Shown piece after piece: positions 43,830 to 52,535 of a stretch of 64,000 bases of DNA. Below the pieces are notes generated by a model. The model saw only the letters and a list, made by a program, of their open reading frames with translations, was not told the origin of the DNA and searched no databases. The translations under genes were made by a program, and so were the position numbers. The stretch covers positions 21,519 through 85,518 of the forward strand of contig PHBK01000017.1 of assembly GCA_002840565.1 (NCBI GenBank), read 5' to 3'. Origin of the DNA: Deltaproteobacteria bacterium HGW-Deltaproteobacteria-12 (lineage in GTDB: Bacteria > Desulfobacterota > Syntrophia > Syntrophales > Smithellaceae). Position 1 is the stretch's first letter. Each line of letters opens with the position of its first letter.

Positions 43830-45005
43830 TCATGCCCCTTCCAATATGGTTGCCGGGGCCATGCCGCCGCCGGTGCAGAGTGACACCAGGGCATAACGGC
43901 CTTTCCTCCGGCGTAGTTCGTGGATTGCCGTTACCACCAGCCGGCAGCCGGAATTGCCAACCGGATGGCCCAGGGCCAGGGCACCGCCGTTGACATTTAA
44001 TTTGCTCATGTCCGCTTTCAATTCCTTGGCCCAAGCCAGAGGAATAGGCGCAAAGGCTTCGTTGATTTCAAAAATATCCATGTCTTCCATCTTCAGACGG
44101 GCTTTTTTCAGGACTTTCGGTGTTGCGTAAATAGGTCCGGTCAGCATGAGCCGGGGATCAGATCCCACAACGGCATTTGCCACGATGCGGGCGAGTGGTT
44201 CCAGATTGAGCTTCTTCATCATTTTTTCACTCATTAGTATGACTGCCGACGACCCGTCGGTGATGGTGCTGGATATGCCCGCAGTGATGAATCTGGTATT
44301 CGGCAGTACCTTGAGTGAGGAAAGTGCTTCCCTGCTTGTTTCCGGCCGAATAGTTTCGTCGGTATTGCGAAGAATTTCCCTGCTGTCTTTATCTACCCCC
44401 TTTACGGGAAAAATTTCCTTCTTAAAATAGCATTTGACTGTCGCTTGATGGGCCTTGGTATGGCTGGCAATGGCAAAATCCTGACAATCTTCCGCCGAGA
44501 TTCCCCACTGATCGGCGATAAGCTGCGCCCCCCGAACCTGATCCGCCGGGCCGTCGAATTTTTCCGTATAATATTTGGCAAAAGGATTGCCCATCGGCAG
44601 GCCATTCCAGAGCGTGCCGTTCAAATCAGACATCATGGTGTACTTTGTCATGAATTCACAACCGCAGGCTGCCACTATATCCATTGTTCCGGAAGCGATC
44701 ATTCCATAAGCCAACTGAATGGCCGTAAGACTGCTGCCGCACTGACGGTTGACCGAAACTCCGGGGACGGTAATTGGATAACGGGAAGCGAGAATTCCCA
44801 TCCGGGCGAGAGCAAAGCCCTGTTCGCCGACCTGATAAACGGTGCCGCCGATAACATCCTCAATCAGAGCAGGATCGAGATCGATTCTGCGGACAACCTC
44901 GTTTAAAGAAACTCCTAAAAGTTCCGGAGCATTCCAGTTCCGTAAATATCCTTTTTGTTTTCCGATCGGTGTCCGCGCCGCGCTGACTATAAAAACCCCT
45001 CTCAT
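43830..45005 (-). CDS. Acetyl-CoA acetyltransferase / 3-ketoacyl-CoA thiolase
   Basis: 391 residues, full-length thiolase. Nucleophile Cys89 (VNRQCGSSLTAIQ), INEAFAP, GGALALGHPVGNSG (His) and the C-terminal SLCTGGGMA (second Cys) are all intact. Cleaves 3-ketoacyl-CoA with CoA. GAGGTAGAAT precedes the ATG. It lies between a crotonase-fold isomerase (104 bases upstream) and the MetF/MetV fusion (90 bases downstream). Confidence 0.93.
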   Translation of the reverse strand: MRGVFIVSAARTPIGKQKGYLRNWNAPELLGVSLNEVVRRIDLDPALIEDVIGGTVYQVGEQGFALARMGILASRYPITVPGVSVNRQCGSSLTAIQLAYGMIASGTMDIVAACGCEFMTKYTMMSDLNGTLWNGLPMGNPFAKYYTEKFDGPADQVRGAQLIADQWGISAEDCQDFAIASHTKAHQATVKCYFKKEIFPVKGVDKDSREILRNTDETIRPETSREALSSLKVLPNTRFITAGISSTITDGSSAVILMSEKMMKKLNLEPLARIVANAVVGSDPRLMLTGPIYATPKVLKKARLKMEDMDIFEINEAFAPIPLAWAKELKADMSKLNVNGGALALGHPVGNSGCRLVVTAIHELRRRKGRYALVSLCTGGGMAPATILEGA

Positions 45006-45109
45006 ATTCTACCTCTTTCATATATATACAAGTTATTGTTTTTTCTTGCAGTGTTTTTAGTATCTCTGCTATGGACCGCCAAGCAACGCTAAAGGTTTAA
45101 AAGGGTTTG

Positions 45110-45886
45110 CTAAAGACCTTTGAAAACCGGATCGCGTTTTTCCTTCATGGCCGCAAGGGCTTCTTTGTGATCCGCGGTACCGATGCAATATACCTGGCCG
45201 GCCGTTTCAATTTCCACAATGGTTGGAAAATCAAGCTTCTCGCTGGAATTCAGGATTTTCTTCATCAGGCGGAGGGCGACGGGGGCGCACTTGAGCAATT
45301 CCTCCGCAAATTTATAAGTCGTTTCCAGAAGACAATCGTTACCGACAACGCGATTTACCATTCCCAACCGGCAGGCACTTTCCGCATCAATTGCCTGTGC
45401 TGAGAACATGAACTCTTTCGCTTTGTGCAAGCCCATCGCCCTGGTTAACAAGTAAGCTCCCCCCATATCGGAAATGAGGCCCACCTTCCCGAAACCGGAA
45501 AGAAAACGTACTGAATTTGCGCAGAAAACAATATCGCAGGCCAGAGCCAAACTGACACCGGCCCCGGCAGTTACCCCGTTAACCATGGCGATGACGGGCT
45601 TTGGCAGATCAACAATTTTCATGGCCACAGCGGCGGCATCCTGAACATATTTGCGGGATTCCGAGATGGTATTCAACGTGCGAAGATATGAAAGGTCGCC
45701 GCCGACGCTGAAGCCTTTTCCCGCTCCCGTAATTATGACCACACGGATTGCCTGATCATGTTCCATCTCTTCTAATGCGATCAACATTTCGGATAAGAGC
45801 GGCGGAATCAGCGAATTCAAGGAACCAGGATTGTTTAAAGTAATTCGGGCAATGCCATTATTTTTTTCCATTAAGATAGTTTTCAT
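45110..45886 (-). CDS. Crotonase-fold enoyl-CoA isomerase (PaaG-like)
   Basis: 258 residues. The crotonase fold is clear (GFSVGGDL, VNGVTAGAGVSLALACDIV). The first hydratase Glu is Ser112, and the second region reads KVGLISDMGGAYLLTRAMG with Asp140, the arrangement of PaaG-type Delta3,Delta2-enoyl-CoA isomerases, which keep a single acidic residue. Double-bond migration rather than hydration is therefore more likely. First gene of the leftward operon; a sigma-54 promoter lies about 65 bases upstream. Confidence 0.85.
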   Translation of the reverse strand: MKTILMEKNNGIARITLNNPGSLNSLIPPLLSEMLIALEEMEHDQAIRVVIITGAGKGFSVGGDLSYLRTLNTISESRKYVQDAAAVAMKIVDLPKPVIAMVNGVTAGAGVSLALACDIVFCANSVRFLSGFGKVGLISDMGGAYLLTRAMGLHKAKEFMFSAQAIDAESACRLGMVNRVVGNDCLLETTYKFAEELLKCAPVALRLMKKILNSSEKLDFPTIVEIETAGQVYCIGTADHKEALAAMKEKRDPVFKGL

Positions 45887-45948
45887 ATTGACCTGCTTCT
45901 CCTGTAATTCAGTTATTGTATTAAAAATTTATCCTGGCGACATATTGT

Positions 45949-45964
45949 AGCAAATATCAGGCCA
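45949..45964 (-). promoter_or_regulatory. Sigma-54 (-24/-12) promoter for the leftward isomerase-thiolase-MetFV operon
   Basis: Leftward strand TGGCCTGATATTTGCT: GG and GC separated by exactly ten bases, with TGGC and TTGCT matching consensus (TGGCAC-N5-TTGCW). Transcription is expected near 45937, about 50 bases before the ATG. Confidence 0.7.
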
Positions 45965-46123
45965 AAGAAATAAGACAGGTGAAAAAATTAAAAAATGAAT
46001 AAATTATTGATAATATAGTATCTCTATAGATCCTTAAGGCCAGATATTACGAATAAAAGGCGCGTAACAAAAGAATAACAGACAAATACTAATGCTTAGG
46101 TGTATCATTGATAAACAACTTGA

Positions 46124-46141
46124 CGTATCATAATAATACAC
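46124..46141. promoter_or_regulatory. Putative activator-binding site upstream of the sigma-54 regulator gene
   Basis: CGTATCATAATAATACAC. Its reverse complement matches the site at 48186-48203 at all but a few positions (GTGTATTAT.AT.ATACG). A related, shorter symmetrical site (TATCA-T-TGATA) lies at 46100-46116. Confidence 0.6.
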
Positions 46142-46196
46142 TTATTATACATAGTAGGTGATTTCTGTGACCGGAGAAAGGATTAGAATATAAATT

Positions 46197-48143
46197 ATGG
46201 ATCGGCATGATCAGGTATTGGAAGTCTGGAGAGAATTCATTGCGACAGGAAAGATCAGCAATGAAAAAATATTGTCGCCCGCGATCATGAATTCCTGGAA
46301 GCGCAGCAGAGAATGCGGTGTTGATCCCTATCAGAAAAAAGTGCCGGTCATTCTGAAGGAACATAAACTGAAGAATTTGCTGGAGAGGAACAAGGATCTT
46401 ATTGAGATCTGCCGTCCGTTTATTGATAATTTATATTCATTCTTCCGTGGTACCGGTTTTGTTGCGGCTTTGGCCGATGTCGACGGTTACGTTATCGATG
46501 TGACCGGTGACAAAGAAGTATTGGAGATGACCAGCAGGGGAAGTTTTGTAACCGGCGCCCTCTGGAGTGAAGACGTTGCCGGCACGAACATGATTCCGAT
46601 AGTGCTCAGGGAAAACAAGCCCTGCCAGCTTCGTTCAACGGAACATTATTGCTGGAGCCAGCACCGGATGTCCGGTGTAGGTGCGCCGATTTCTAATCCG
46701 GCAGGACAAATGCTCGGGGTCCTGGTGATCTTCGGGCCTTATGAAAAGGCCAATCCCCATACTCTGGGAATGGTCGTGGCGGCAACGCACGCGATCAATA
46801 ATTATTTTCATGTCCGCAGAATGCTGACCGAGTCGCAAATTTCCAATAAATTTCAAAAGACGGTAATCGAATCCATCCCGGAAGCATTGATTGCCGTAAG
46901 CAATGAAGGTTATATTGCGCTGGCCAATGAAAATGCCCGAAAGAGATTGTCTTTACCCGAGAATATTACAGGAAAGCAAATCCGGGATGTCATCGAACCC
47001 GGCAATGGCAATTTCCTGAGCATTATCAGCAGTAAAAATAATATCATGGATATGGAAGTTCAGATAATCCAGGACAGAAAACCGAAGCACTATCTTCTTA
47101 CTTGTAACCCCATTCTGGACGCGGAGGATAATCCCACCGGCAAAATTATCATTCTCATCGAAATAGTCAGGGCCAGGACACTGGTGAACAGGATGATCGG
47201 CGCGCAGGCGAAGTTTTCTTTCAAAGATGTAGCCGGAAACCATCCCCGGGCACTGGAGACGATCAGTTTGGCCAAGAGAGCTGCCCGAACCTTATCCAAT
47301 GTGCTTCTGCTGGGAGAAAGCGGAACCGGCAAGAATATTTTTGCACAGGCTATTCACAATGAAAGTAACCGTGCCAAGGGGCCTTTTGTGTCCATAAACT
47401 GCGCTGCCATTCCCCGGGAATTGATTGCTAGCGAACTTTTCGGCTATTCCGAGGGCGCGTTTACCGGATCGAAGCGCGGAGGAAACCAGGGGAAATTTGA
47501 ACTGTCTGACGGAGGCACGCTTTGTCTTGACGAAATCGGAGAAATGCCGCTCGATCTCCAGACTACACTGCTCAGCGTAATTGAAGACAAATCAATCGTC
47601 CGCATCGGCGGCCGGGAAGTGGTGCCGGTCGATGTTCGCATCATTGCCACCACCAACAAAAATCTGAAAGAGGAAGTCAAAAAAGGCAATTTCCGGGAAG
47701 ACTTGTATTACCGGCTCAATGTGTTTACCATTGAAATGGTGCCCCTGCGCGAGATGAAAAGTGATATCGCTCTTTTGGCCCGGTATTTTGCCGATAAAAT
47801 GAGTGCTCGGTTCGGCGACGAATTAATTCGTATTGATGATGATGTCATTAGTATTCTTACGAATCATTCCTGGCCGGGAAATGTAAGAGAATTGCAGAAT
47901 GTCATCGAAAGATCCATCAGTGTCTCTCTGACCAACGTTATTGCCGTGGATGATCTTCCCCCCGAAATAAGAAAAAAGCCGGCGGCAATTGAGCGGGATG
48001 TATCTCTAAAAGCCATGGAACGGCAGTTACTGCTGGAATTGATGCAATCGAAACTGTCTAAAACGGAGATTGCCAGGAAATTAAATGTGACTCGATGCAC
48101 CCTTTACCGTAAGCTGAAAGTTTACGGCATTCCATATCAATAA
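46197..48143 (+). CDS. Sigma-54-dependent transcriptional activator (AcoR-like: GAF, PAS, AAA+, Fis)
   Basis: 648 residues. N-terminal AcoR-type segment and GAF domain (about 1-205; SWKRSRECGVDP, EDVAGTN, HRMSGVGAPISNP), PAS domain (about 220-330; VIESIPEALIAVSNEGYI), AAA+ domain with Walker A GESGTGKN (373-380), the sigma-54 contact loop GAFTG (420-424), the Walker B region GGTLCLDEIGEM, and a C-terminal Fis helix-turn-helix (KTEIARKLNVTRCTLYRKLKVYG). The GAF and PAS domains probably sense a pathway ligand. It is placed centrally between two operons that each have a sigma-54 promoter and matching operator-like sites, so it very likely controls both. Confidence 0.93.
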   Translation: MDRHDQVLEVWREFIATGKISNEKILSPAIMNSWKRSRECGVDPYQKKVPVILKEHKLKNLLERNKDLIEICRPFIDNLYSFFRGTGFVAALADVDGYVIDVTGDKEVLEMTSRGSFVTGALWSEDVAGTNMIPIVLRENKPCQLRSTEHYCWSQHRMSGVGAPISNPAGQMLGVLVIFGPYEKANPHTLGMVVAATHAINNYFHVRRMLTESQISNKFQKTVIESIPEALIAVSNEGYIALANENARKRLSLPENITGKQIRDVIEPGNGNFLSIISSKNNIMDMEVQIIQDRKPKHYLLTCNPILDAEDNPTGKIIILIEIVRARTLVNRMIGAQAKFSFKDVAGNHPRALETISLAKRAARTLSNVLLLGESGTGKNIFAQAIHNESNRAKGPFVSINCAAIPRELIASELFGYSEGAFTGSKRGGNQGKFELSDGGTLCLDEIGEMPLDLQTTLLSVIEDKSIVRIGGREVVPVDVRIIATTNKNLKEEVKKGNFREDLYYRLNVFTIEMVPLREMKSDIALLARYFADKMSARFGDELIRIDDDVISILTNHSWPGNVRELQNVIERSISVSLTNVIAVDDLPPEIRKKPAAIERDVSLKAMERQLLLELMQSKLSKTEIARKLNVTRCTLYRKLKVYGIPYQ

Positions 48144-48185
48144 TCACTGCGTTAAGTTTGCGATGTATCATCTTGAAACAGGTAA

Positions 48186-48203
48186 GTGTATTATAATAAT
48201 ACG
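48186..48203. promoter_or_regulatory. Putative activator-binding site for the rightward operon
   Basis: GTGTATTATAATAATACG, a near-perfect palindrome, the partner of the site at 46124-46141. It is about 170-185 bases upstream of the -24 element, a usual distance for sigma-54 enhancer sites. Confidence 0.6.
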
Positions 48204-48370
48204 CAAGGCAATGCATTTTCCTTTTGGTTTTCGTCCAGGTTGCCTTCTTGGACAAATATTATCAACTGGCAAATCGGTGCTCAATAATTCATTAAACTAA
48301 ACAATTACAGTATTATACATCATGCCTGGCGCTCTTGTCTGTTAACCTTTTTCCGCCTGTTGAATGTATG

Positions 48371-48386
48371 CGGCACATCTGTTGCT
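48371..48386 (+). promoter_or_regulatory. Sigma-54 (-24/-12) promoter for the rightward beta-oxidation operon
   Basis: CGGCACATCTGTTGCT: GG-N10-GC spacing, matching TGGCAC-N5-TTGCW at all but the first base. The expected start site is near 48397, about 50 bases before the ATG at 48448. Confidence 0.75.
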
Positions 48387-48447
48387 TATAACCTGTCATT
48401 CACTTATCCGCTAATTGCAGCGATGTTCAAAGGAGGAGAAGTTATTC

Positions 48448-49593
48448 ATGGGTAGGAAGATTTTTACGGAAGAGCATGATATTTTTCGGCAGACCTTCAA
48501 GAAATTCTTAGCCAATGAAATAGTGCCGCACATTGAAGAATGGGAAGAGGCCGGAATAATTCCCCGGGAAGCCTGGAAGAAGATGGGGAATTACGGTTAT
48601 CTTTGTCCCTGGGTGGATGAGAAATACGGCGGTTCCGGTGTCGGCTATGAATATTCGGTTATCATCACGGAAGAATTGTTTTATGCCGGCGCAAACAGCT
48701 TCTGGACTCATTTGCACAGTGATGTTGTTGTTCCTTATATTGCCACTTTCGGCAGTGAGGCGCAAAAGGAGAAATGGCTTCCCGGTTGTGTTACGGGGGA
48801 CGTTATTGCCGCCGTGGCAATGACCGAACCGGGGGCCGGTTCCGATCTTTCCGCCATCCGCACGACTGCGGTAAGACAGGGCGATGAATATATCATCAAC
48901 GGTCAGAAAACATTTATCTCCAACGGGCTGCTCTCCGATGTGGTCATTGTTGCGGCCAAAACCGATGCCAAAGCCAATCCTCCCCATAAAGGAATCAGTC
49001 TTATCCTGGTGGAAAAGGATGCGCCTGGTTTTTCGCGAGGCAGAAAACTGGAAAAAATGGGATTCCGCGCCCAGGATACGGCCGAACTGATTTTTGAAGA
49101 TTGCCGTGTTCCCGTCACCAATATTCTGGGTGAGGAAGGAAAAGGGTTCTATTACCTCATGCAAAAGCTGGAACCCGAAAGACTTTGCGCCTGCATTATT
49201 GCTCAGGCGGCGGCCGAAGCGATGCTCGAAATGACCATCAAATACACCAAGGAACGAATGATCTTCGGCAAACCAATTTCTTCTTTTCAGAACAACACAT
49301 TTAAAATAGTCGATATGGCAACGGAAATTGACATGGGCAGGACATACGTCGATGACCTGATTGCGGACTATCTGCAGCATATTGATATCACCAAGAGAGT
49401 TTCGATGGGCAAGGCCTGGTTTGGTGATATGGTGAACAGAGTCGCCTATAACTGTCTGCAGCTCCATGGCGGCTATGGGTATATGGAAGAATATGCCATC
49501 TGCCGCTATTATCGAGACGTGCGGGTTATTACCATATTTGCCGGAGCTACGGAAGTCATGAAATCGATTGTTGGAAAAATGATGGGACTATAA
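48448..49593 (+). CDS. Acyl-CoA dehydrogenase (isovaleryl/long-chain-type base position)
   Basis: 381 residues from MGRKIFTEEHDIFRQ, chosen because AAAGGAGGAG precedes it and the upstream extension lacks family similarity. FAD motif TEPGAGSDLSAI, GQKTFISNG, IFGKPISSFQNNTFKI, and LHGGYGYMEEY are present. The C-terminal IYEGT site reads IFAGATE, so the catalytic base is probably Glu244 (LEPERLCA), as in isovaleryl- and long-chain enzymes. First gene of the sigma-54-driven operon; electrons would go to ETF, although no etf genes are in the window. Confidence 0.93.
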   Translation: MGRKIFTEEHDIFRQTFKKFLANEIVPHIEEWEEAGIIPREAWKKMGNYGYLCPWVDEKYGGSGVGYEYSVIITEELFYAGANSFWTHLHSDVVVPYIATFGSEAQKEKWLPGCVTGDVIAAVAMTEPGAGSDLSAIRTTAVRQGDEYIINGQKTFISNGLLSDVVIVAAKTDAKANPPHKGISLILVEKDAPGFSRGRKLEKMGFRAQDTAELIFEDCRVPVTNILGEEGKGFYYLMQKLEPERLCACIIAQAAAEAMLEMTIKYTKERMIFGKPISSFQNNTFKIVDMATEIDMGRTYVDDLIADYLQHIDITKRVSMGKAWFGDMVNRVAYNCLQLHGGYGYMEEYAICRYYRDVRVITIFAGATEVMKSIVGKMMGL

Positions 49594-49637
49594 AGACGAA
49601 AGTTCTTCGTCACTAAAATATTTTAGGAGAAAAAGAC

Positions 49638-50408
49638 ATGAATGTGAAAGACAGTGTGGCAATTATTACAGGAGGCGCTTCCGGTCTGGGAGAAGCATGT
49701 GTTCGTACTCTTACCGCCAAGGGTGGTAAAGCTGTTATTTTTGACCTGCAGGAAGAGCTGGGGAGCAAGCTGGCTAAAGAAATCGGCAATAATGTTTTGG
49801 TTGCCCAGGTGGATGTCACCAATGCGGAGAGTGTAGCTGCGGGTATCAGTAAAGCTCTCGGAGAATATGGTAAAATTGATATAGTAGTTAACTGTGCCGG
49901 TACCGGCGCCCCGACTAAAGTGCTTTCTAAGAAAGGGCCTCATCCCCTGGAAGTATTCACCAAAATAATAACCATCAACCTGGTGGGTACGTTTAATGTG
50001 ATTCGTCTGGCCGTGGAACAAATGGCGAAGAACACTCCCGGCGCAAGCGGGGAGAGAGGTGTTATCGTCAACACATCGTCCGTCGCCGCCTTTGACGGTC
50101 AGATCGGACAGGCTGCCTACAGCGCATCCAAAGCGGCAATTTGCGGGATGACGCTGCCGATTGCCCGGGAGTGTGCGGATTATGGAATTCGCGTCATGAC
50201 GATCGCTCCGGGCATTTTCGATACACCGCTTTTGGGCAGCAATATTACTGCGGAAGTGAGGGTAGCCTTGAATAAGATGGTTCCTTTCCCCGCCCGTATG
50301 GGACAGCCTGCTGAATTCGCCTCCATGGTCAGAGAGATTGTCGAGAATTCGTACTTAAACGGTGAAGTCATCCGTCTCGACGGTGCCATCCGGATAGCGG
50401 CAAGGTAA
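49638..50408 (+). CDS. Short-chain dehydrogenase, 3-hydroxyacyl-CoA dehydrogenase type II-like
   Basis: 256 residues. NAD-binding [11 protein letters not shown] near the N-terminus, VNCAGTG, catalytic Ser in [25 protein letters not shown] (Tyr-x3-Lys). GIFDTPLL and [15 protein letters not shown] towards the end resemble type II 3-hydroxyacyl-CoA dehydrogenases (HSD10 group). In this operon it would oxidise the 3-hydroxyacyl-CoA between hydratase and thiolase. AGGAGAAAAAGAC precedes the ATG. Confidence 0.9.
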   Translation: MNVKDSVAIITGGASGLGEACVRTLTAKGGKAVIFDLQEELGSKLAKEIGNNVLVAQVDVTNAESVAAGISKALGEYGKIDIVVNCAGTGAPTKVLSKKGPHPLEVFTKIITINLVGTFNVIRLAVEQMAKNTPGASGERGVIVNTSSVAAFDGQIGQAAYSASKAAICGMTLPIARECADYGIRVMTIAPGIFDTPLLGSNITAEVRVALNKMVPFPARMGQPAEFASMVREIVENSYLNGEVIRLDGAIRIAAR

Positions 50409-50470
50409 TAATCAGTTGAATATAGCCTTCTTTGTCGGCAAAGAAGATCAATAATCGTGAGGATTGAATA

Positions 50471-51697
50471 ATGAGAAAGAATAATTTTAATGATGAAGAT
50501 GTAGTCATAGTGAGCGCGGTCAGAACTCCTTTCAGCAAGTTTGACACGGCCATGAAGTTTGTGGACAGCATCGAACTGGCGGTTGTTGTAATGAAGGAAG
50601 TCATCAAAAGGGTTGGCGTAAAACCCGAAGAAGTCGAAGAAATCAATTACGGTTCCTGCATTATTTCGGAGACGGCGCTTTATCAGAATATACCGGCGCG
50701 GCAGGCATCGCTGATTGCCGGTTTTCCACCCGAGAGCATTTCAGTTACAATGGACAGAGCCTGCTGCTCATCGCTCACGGCTCTGCGCATGGGCCTGCGC
50801 GCCATCCGGACCGGGGAAATTAAGGTGGCAATGGCTGTAGGATCGGACAATATGCCCCGTGCGCCGCATCTGGCACCGTTATTCCGCTGGGCGCCCAACA
50901 GAGTAGGTAATCTTGTGCTGGAAGATCCCCTTTTTGAAGCCGGGTACAAGAATAAAGGATTTTCCCCCGTTACCGTTGATGCGGGAGAAGTGGCTCTGGA
51001 ATATGGTGTGACCCGACAGATGCAGGATGAATGGTCTGTCCTGAGCCAGGAACGCTATTTTGCGGCTGATGCGGCAGGCAAATTTGCCGATGAGATTACA
51101 CCGTTGATCATTCCCCAGAAGAGAGGCAATCCCCTTGTCATTGAGAAAGATGAATCCCCCCGTAAAACCAGCTTGGAAGCGCTATCCAGGTTAGGGACAG
51201 TTTACGGAAGCCCCACGATTACGGCGGGCAATGCGCCAACTTTGAGCGCCGGCGCTTCCGCAATATTGTACATGACCCGTTCCGAGGCGGAAAAGCGGAA
51301 TCTGAAGCCGCTGGCCCAGATTATTGATGTTATTGCCCAGGCCAGAGAAGCCCGGGAGATTGCCGTTGTCCCCGGTCAGAGCATTGCGAAGATTCTGGAA
51401 CGAAACGATCTTACTCTCGACGATATAAAGCTCATCGAAATTAATGAAGCATTTGCGGCCATGCCGCTTGTTTCGCTCAAAATTCTGGCGAAAAATGACG
51501 AGAATAAATATCAAGAACTGAAAGAGAAGACCAATGTCAATGGCGGAGCTGTCGCCATTGGTCATCCCGTCGGCGCCAGCGCCAACAGAATCACCATGAC
51601 TCTGGCCCGCGAGCTGGCCAGGCGGGGCGGCGGATACGGTGTGGCCGCCATTTGCGGCGGTTTGGCGCAGGGCGAAGCCATACTGATCAAAGTATAA
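50471..51697 (+). CDS. Acetyl-CoA C-acyltransferase (thiolase)
   Basis: 408 residues with intact catalytic sites: Cys98 (DRACCSSLTALRM), INEAFAAMPL, GGAVAIGHPVGASANR (His), and the C-terminal AAICGGLAQG. Together with the dehydrogenase, SDR and hydratase around it, this completes one beta-oxidation round. Only about 40-50% similar by eye to the thiolase at 43830, so the two probably prefer different chain lengths or structures. Confidence 0.92.
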   Translation: MRKNNFNDEDVVIVSAVRTPFSKFDTAMKFVDSIELAVVVMKEVIKRVGVKPEEVEEINYGSCIISETALYQNIPARQASLIAGFPPESISVTMDRACCSSLTALRMGLRAIRTGEIKVAMAVGSDNMPRAPHLAPLFRWAPNRVGNLVLEDPLFEAGYKNKGFSPVTVDAGEVALEYGVTRQMQDEWSVLSQERYFAADAAGKFADEITPLIIPQKRGNPLVIEKDESPRKTSLEALSRLGTVYGSPTITAGNAPTLSAGASAILYMTRSEAEKRNLKPLAQIIDVIAQAREAREIAVVPGQSIAKILERNDLTLDDIKLIEINEAFAAMPLVSLKILAKNDENKYQELKEKTNVNGGAVAIGHPVGASANRITMTLARELARRGGGYGVAAICGGLAQGEAILIKV

Positions 51698-51730
51698 TTT
51701 GCCGGTATCGGGACTGGAGGATAAACAGAG

Positions 51731-52513
51731 ATGGAATATCAATTTATTATTTATGCAAAACAGGACGGCATTGCCACAGTGACCCTGAATCGTCCGTCCA
51801 GCATGAATGCGCTCAATACAAGTGTTTTTGAAGAATTGCAGGATGTCTTTACCCGCACCGAACTGGACGACGACGTCCGGGTAGTTGTTCTTGCCGGCAG
51901 CGATAAGTTTTTTGCCGCCGGCGCCGATATTGCGGAACTGGCCAATATAGCAACTCCTCTGGAGGTGCTGCGCTTTGCGAAGTTCAGCCGCAACGTTTTC
52001 CGACAGATTGAAGCGACGGAAAAACCACTGATCGCGGCGGTGAGCGGTTTTGCTCTCGGCGGTGGTTGTGAGCTTACTTTGGTATGCGATTTACGCATTG
52101 CCACGGAGAGTGCGGTTTTCGGTCTGCCAGAGATCAAAATAGGGGTTTTCCCGGGCGGCGGCGGCACACAGCGTCTGCCGCGGCTGGTCGGCACAACAAA
52201 GGCCAAGGAGCTCCTGTACACGGGCGATAACATCGACGCGCAGGAAGCCTACCGGATCGGGCTGGTCAACAAAGTCGTGCCGGTTGAAAAATTACTTGAG
52301 GAAACTTATGCTCTGGCCAAAAAGATTGCCGCCCGGCCCGCAGCAGCAATAAAAATGACGAAATTTGCCGTTGACGGCGGCAGCAATATGGATATCAAAT
52401 CAGCCATTGCCTACGAAGCCCGCTGCTTTGAAATTCTCTTTTCCACGTATGATCAAAAAGAAGGGATGAAAGCTTTTATCGAGAAGAGGAAAGCGGTATT
52501 TCAAGGCAAGTAA
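51731..52513 (+). CDS. Enoyl-CoA hydratase
   Basis: 260 residues. Both hydratase glutamates are present: Glu114 (ALGGGCELTLVCD) and Glu134 (GLPEIKIGVFPGGGGTQRL). Standard crotonase length and the oxyanion-hole pattern FAAGADIAEL. Expected to hydrate trans-2-enoyl-CoA. It follows the thiolase by 33 bases and precedes paralog D by 22. Confidence 0.95.
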   Translation: MEYQFIIYAKQDGIATVTLNRPSSMNALNTSVFEELQDVFTRTELDDDVRVVVLAGSDKFFAAGADIAELANIATPLEVLRFAKFSRNVFRQIEATEKPLIAAVSGFALGGGCELTLVCDLRIATESAVFGLPEIKIGVFPGGGGTQRLPRLVGTTKAKELLYTGDNIDAQEAYRIGLVNKVVPVEKLLEETYALAKKIAARPAAAIKMTKFAVDGGSNMDIKSAIAYEARCFEILFSTYDQKEGMKAFIEKRKAVFQGK

Positions 52514-52535
52514 ATTTAAAAGGAAAGAAGTAAAT

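Larger units (their letters stand above)
45887..46196. other. Regulatory intergenic region between isomerase operon and sigma-54 regulator
   Basis: No gene is present. It holds a leftward sigma-54 promoter (45949-45964) and activator-like sites at 46100-46116 and 46124-46141, about 140-190 bases upstream of that promoter. The rest is AT-rich. Confidence 0.6.
48144..48447. other. Regulatory intergenic region upstream of the rightward beta-oxidation operon
   Basis: No gene is present. It contains the 18-bp operator-like site (48186-48203), related half-sites near 48160-48170 and 48310-48321 (GTATTATACATC), and a sigma-54 promoter at 48371-48386. Confidence 0.6.

Noticed and set aside
45020..45100. 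Sigma-54-like element upstream of the thiolase at 43830 (TTGGCGGTCCATAGCA, leftward)
   Set aside because: The GG to GC distance is nine bases rather than ten, and the consensus match is poor; the thiolase is more simply served by the promoter at 45949.
48508..49467. 319-codon antisense frame over the acyl-CoA dehydrogenase
   Set aside because: The sense frame is a complete dehydrogenase; the antisense product has no recognisable domain or start signal.
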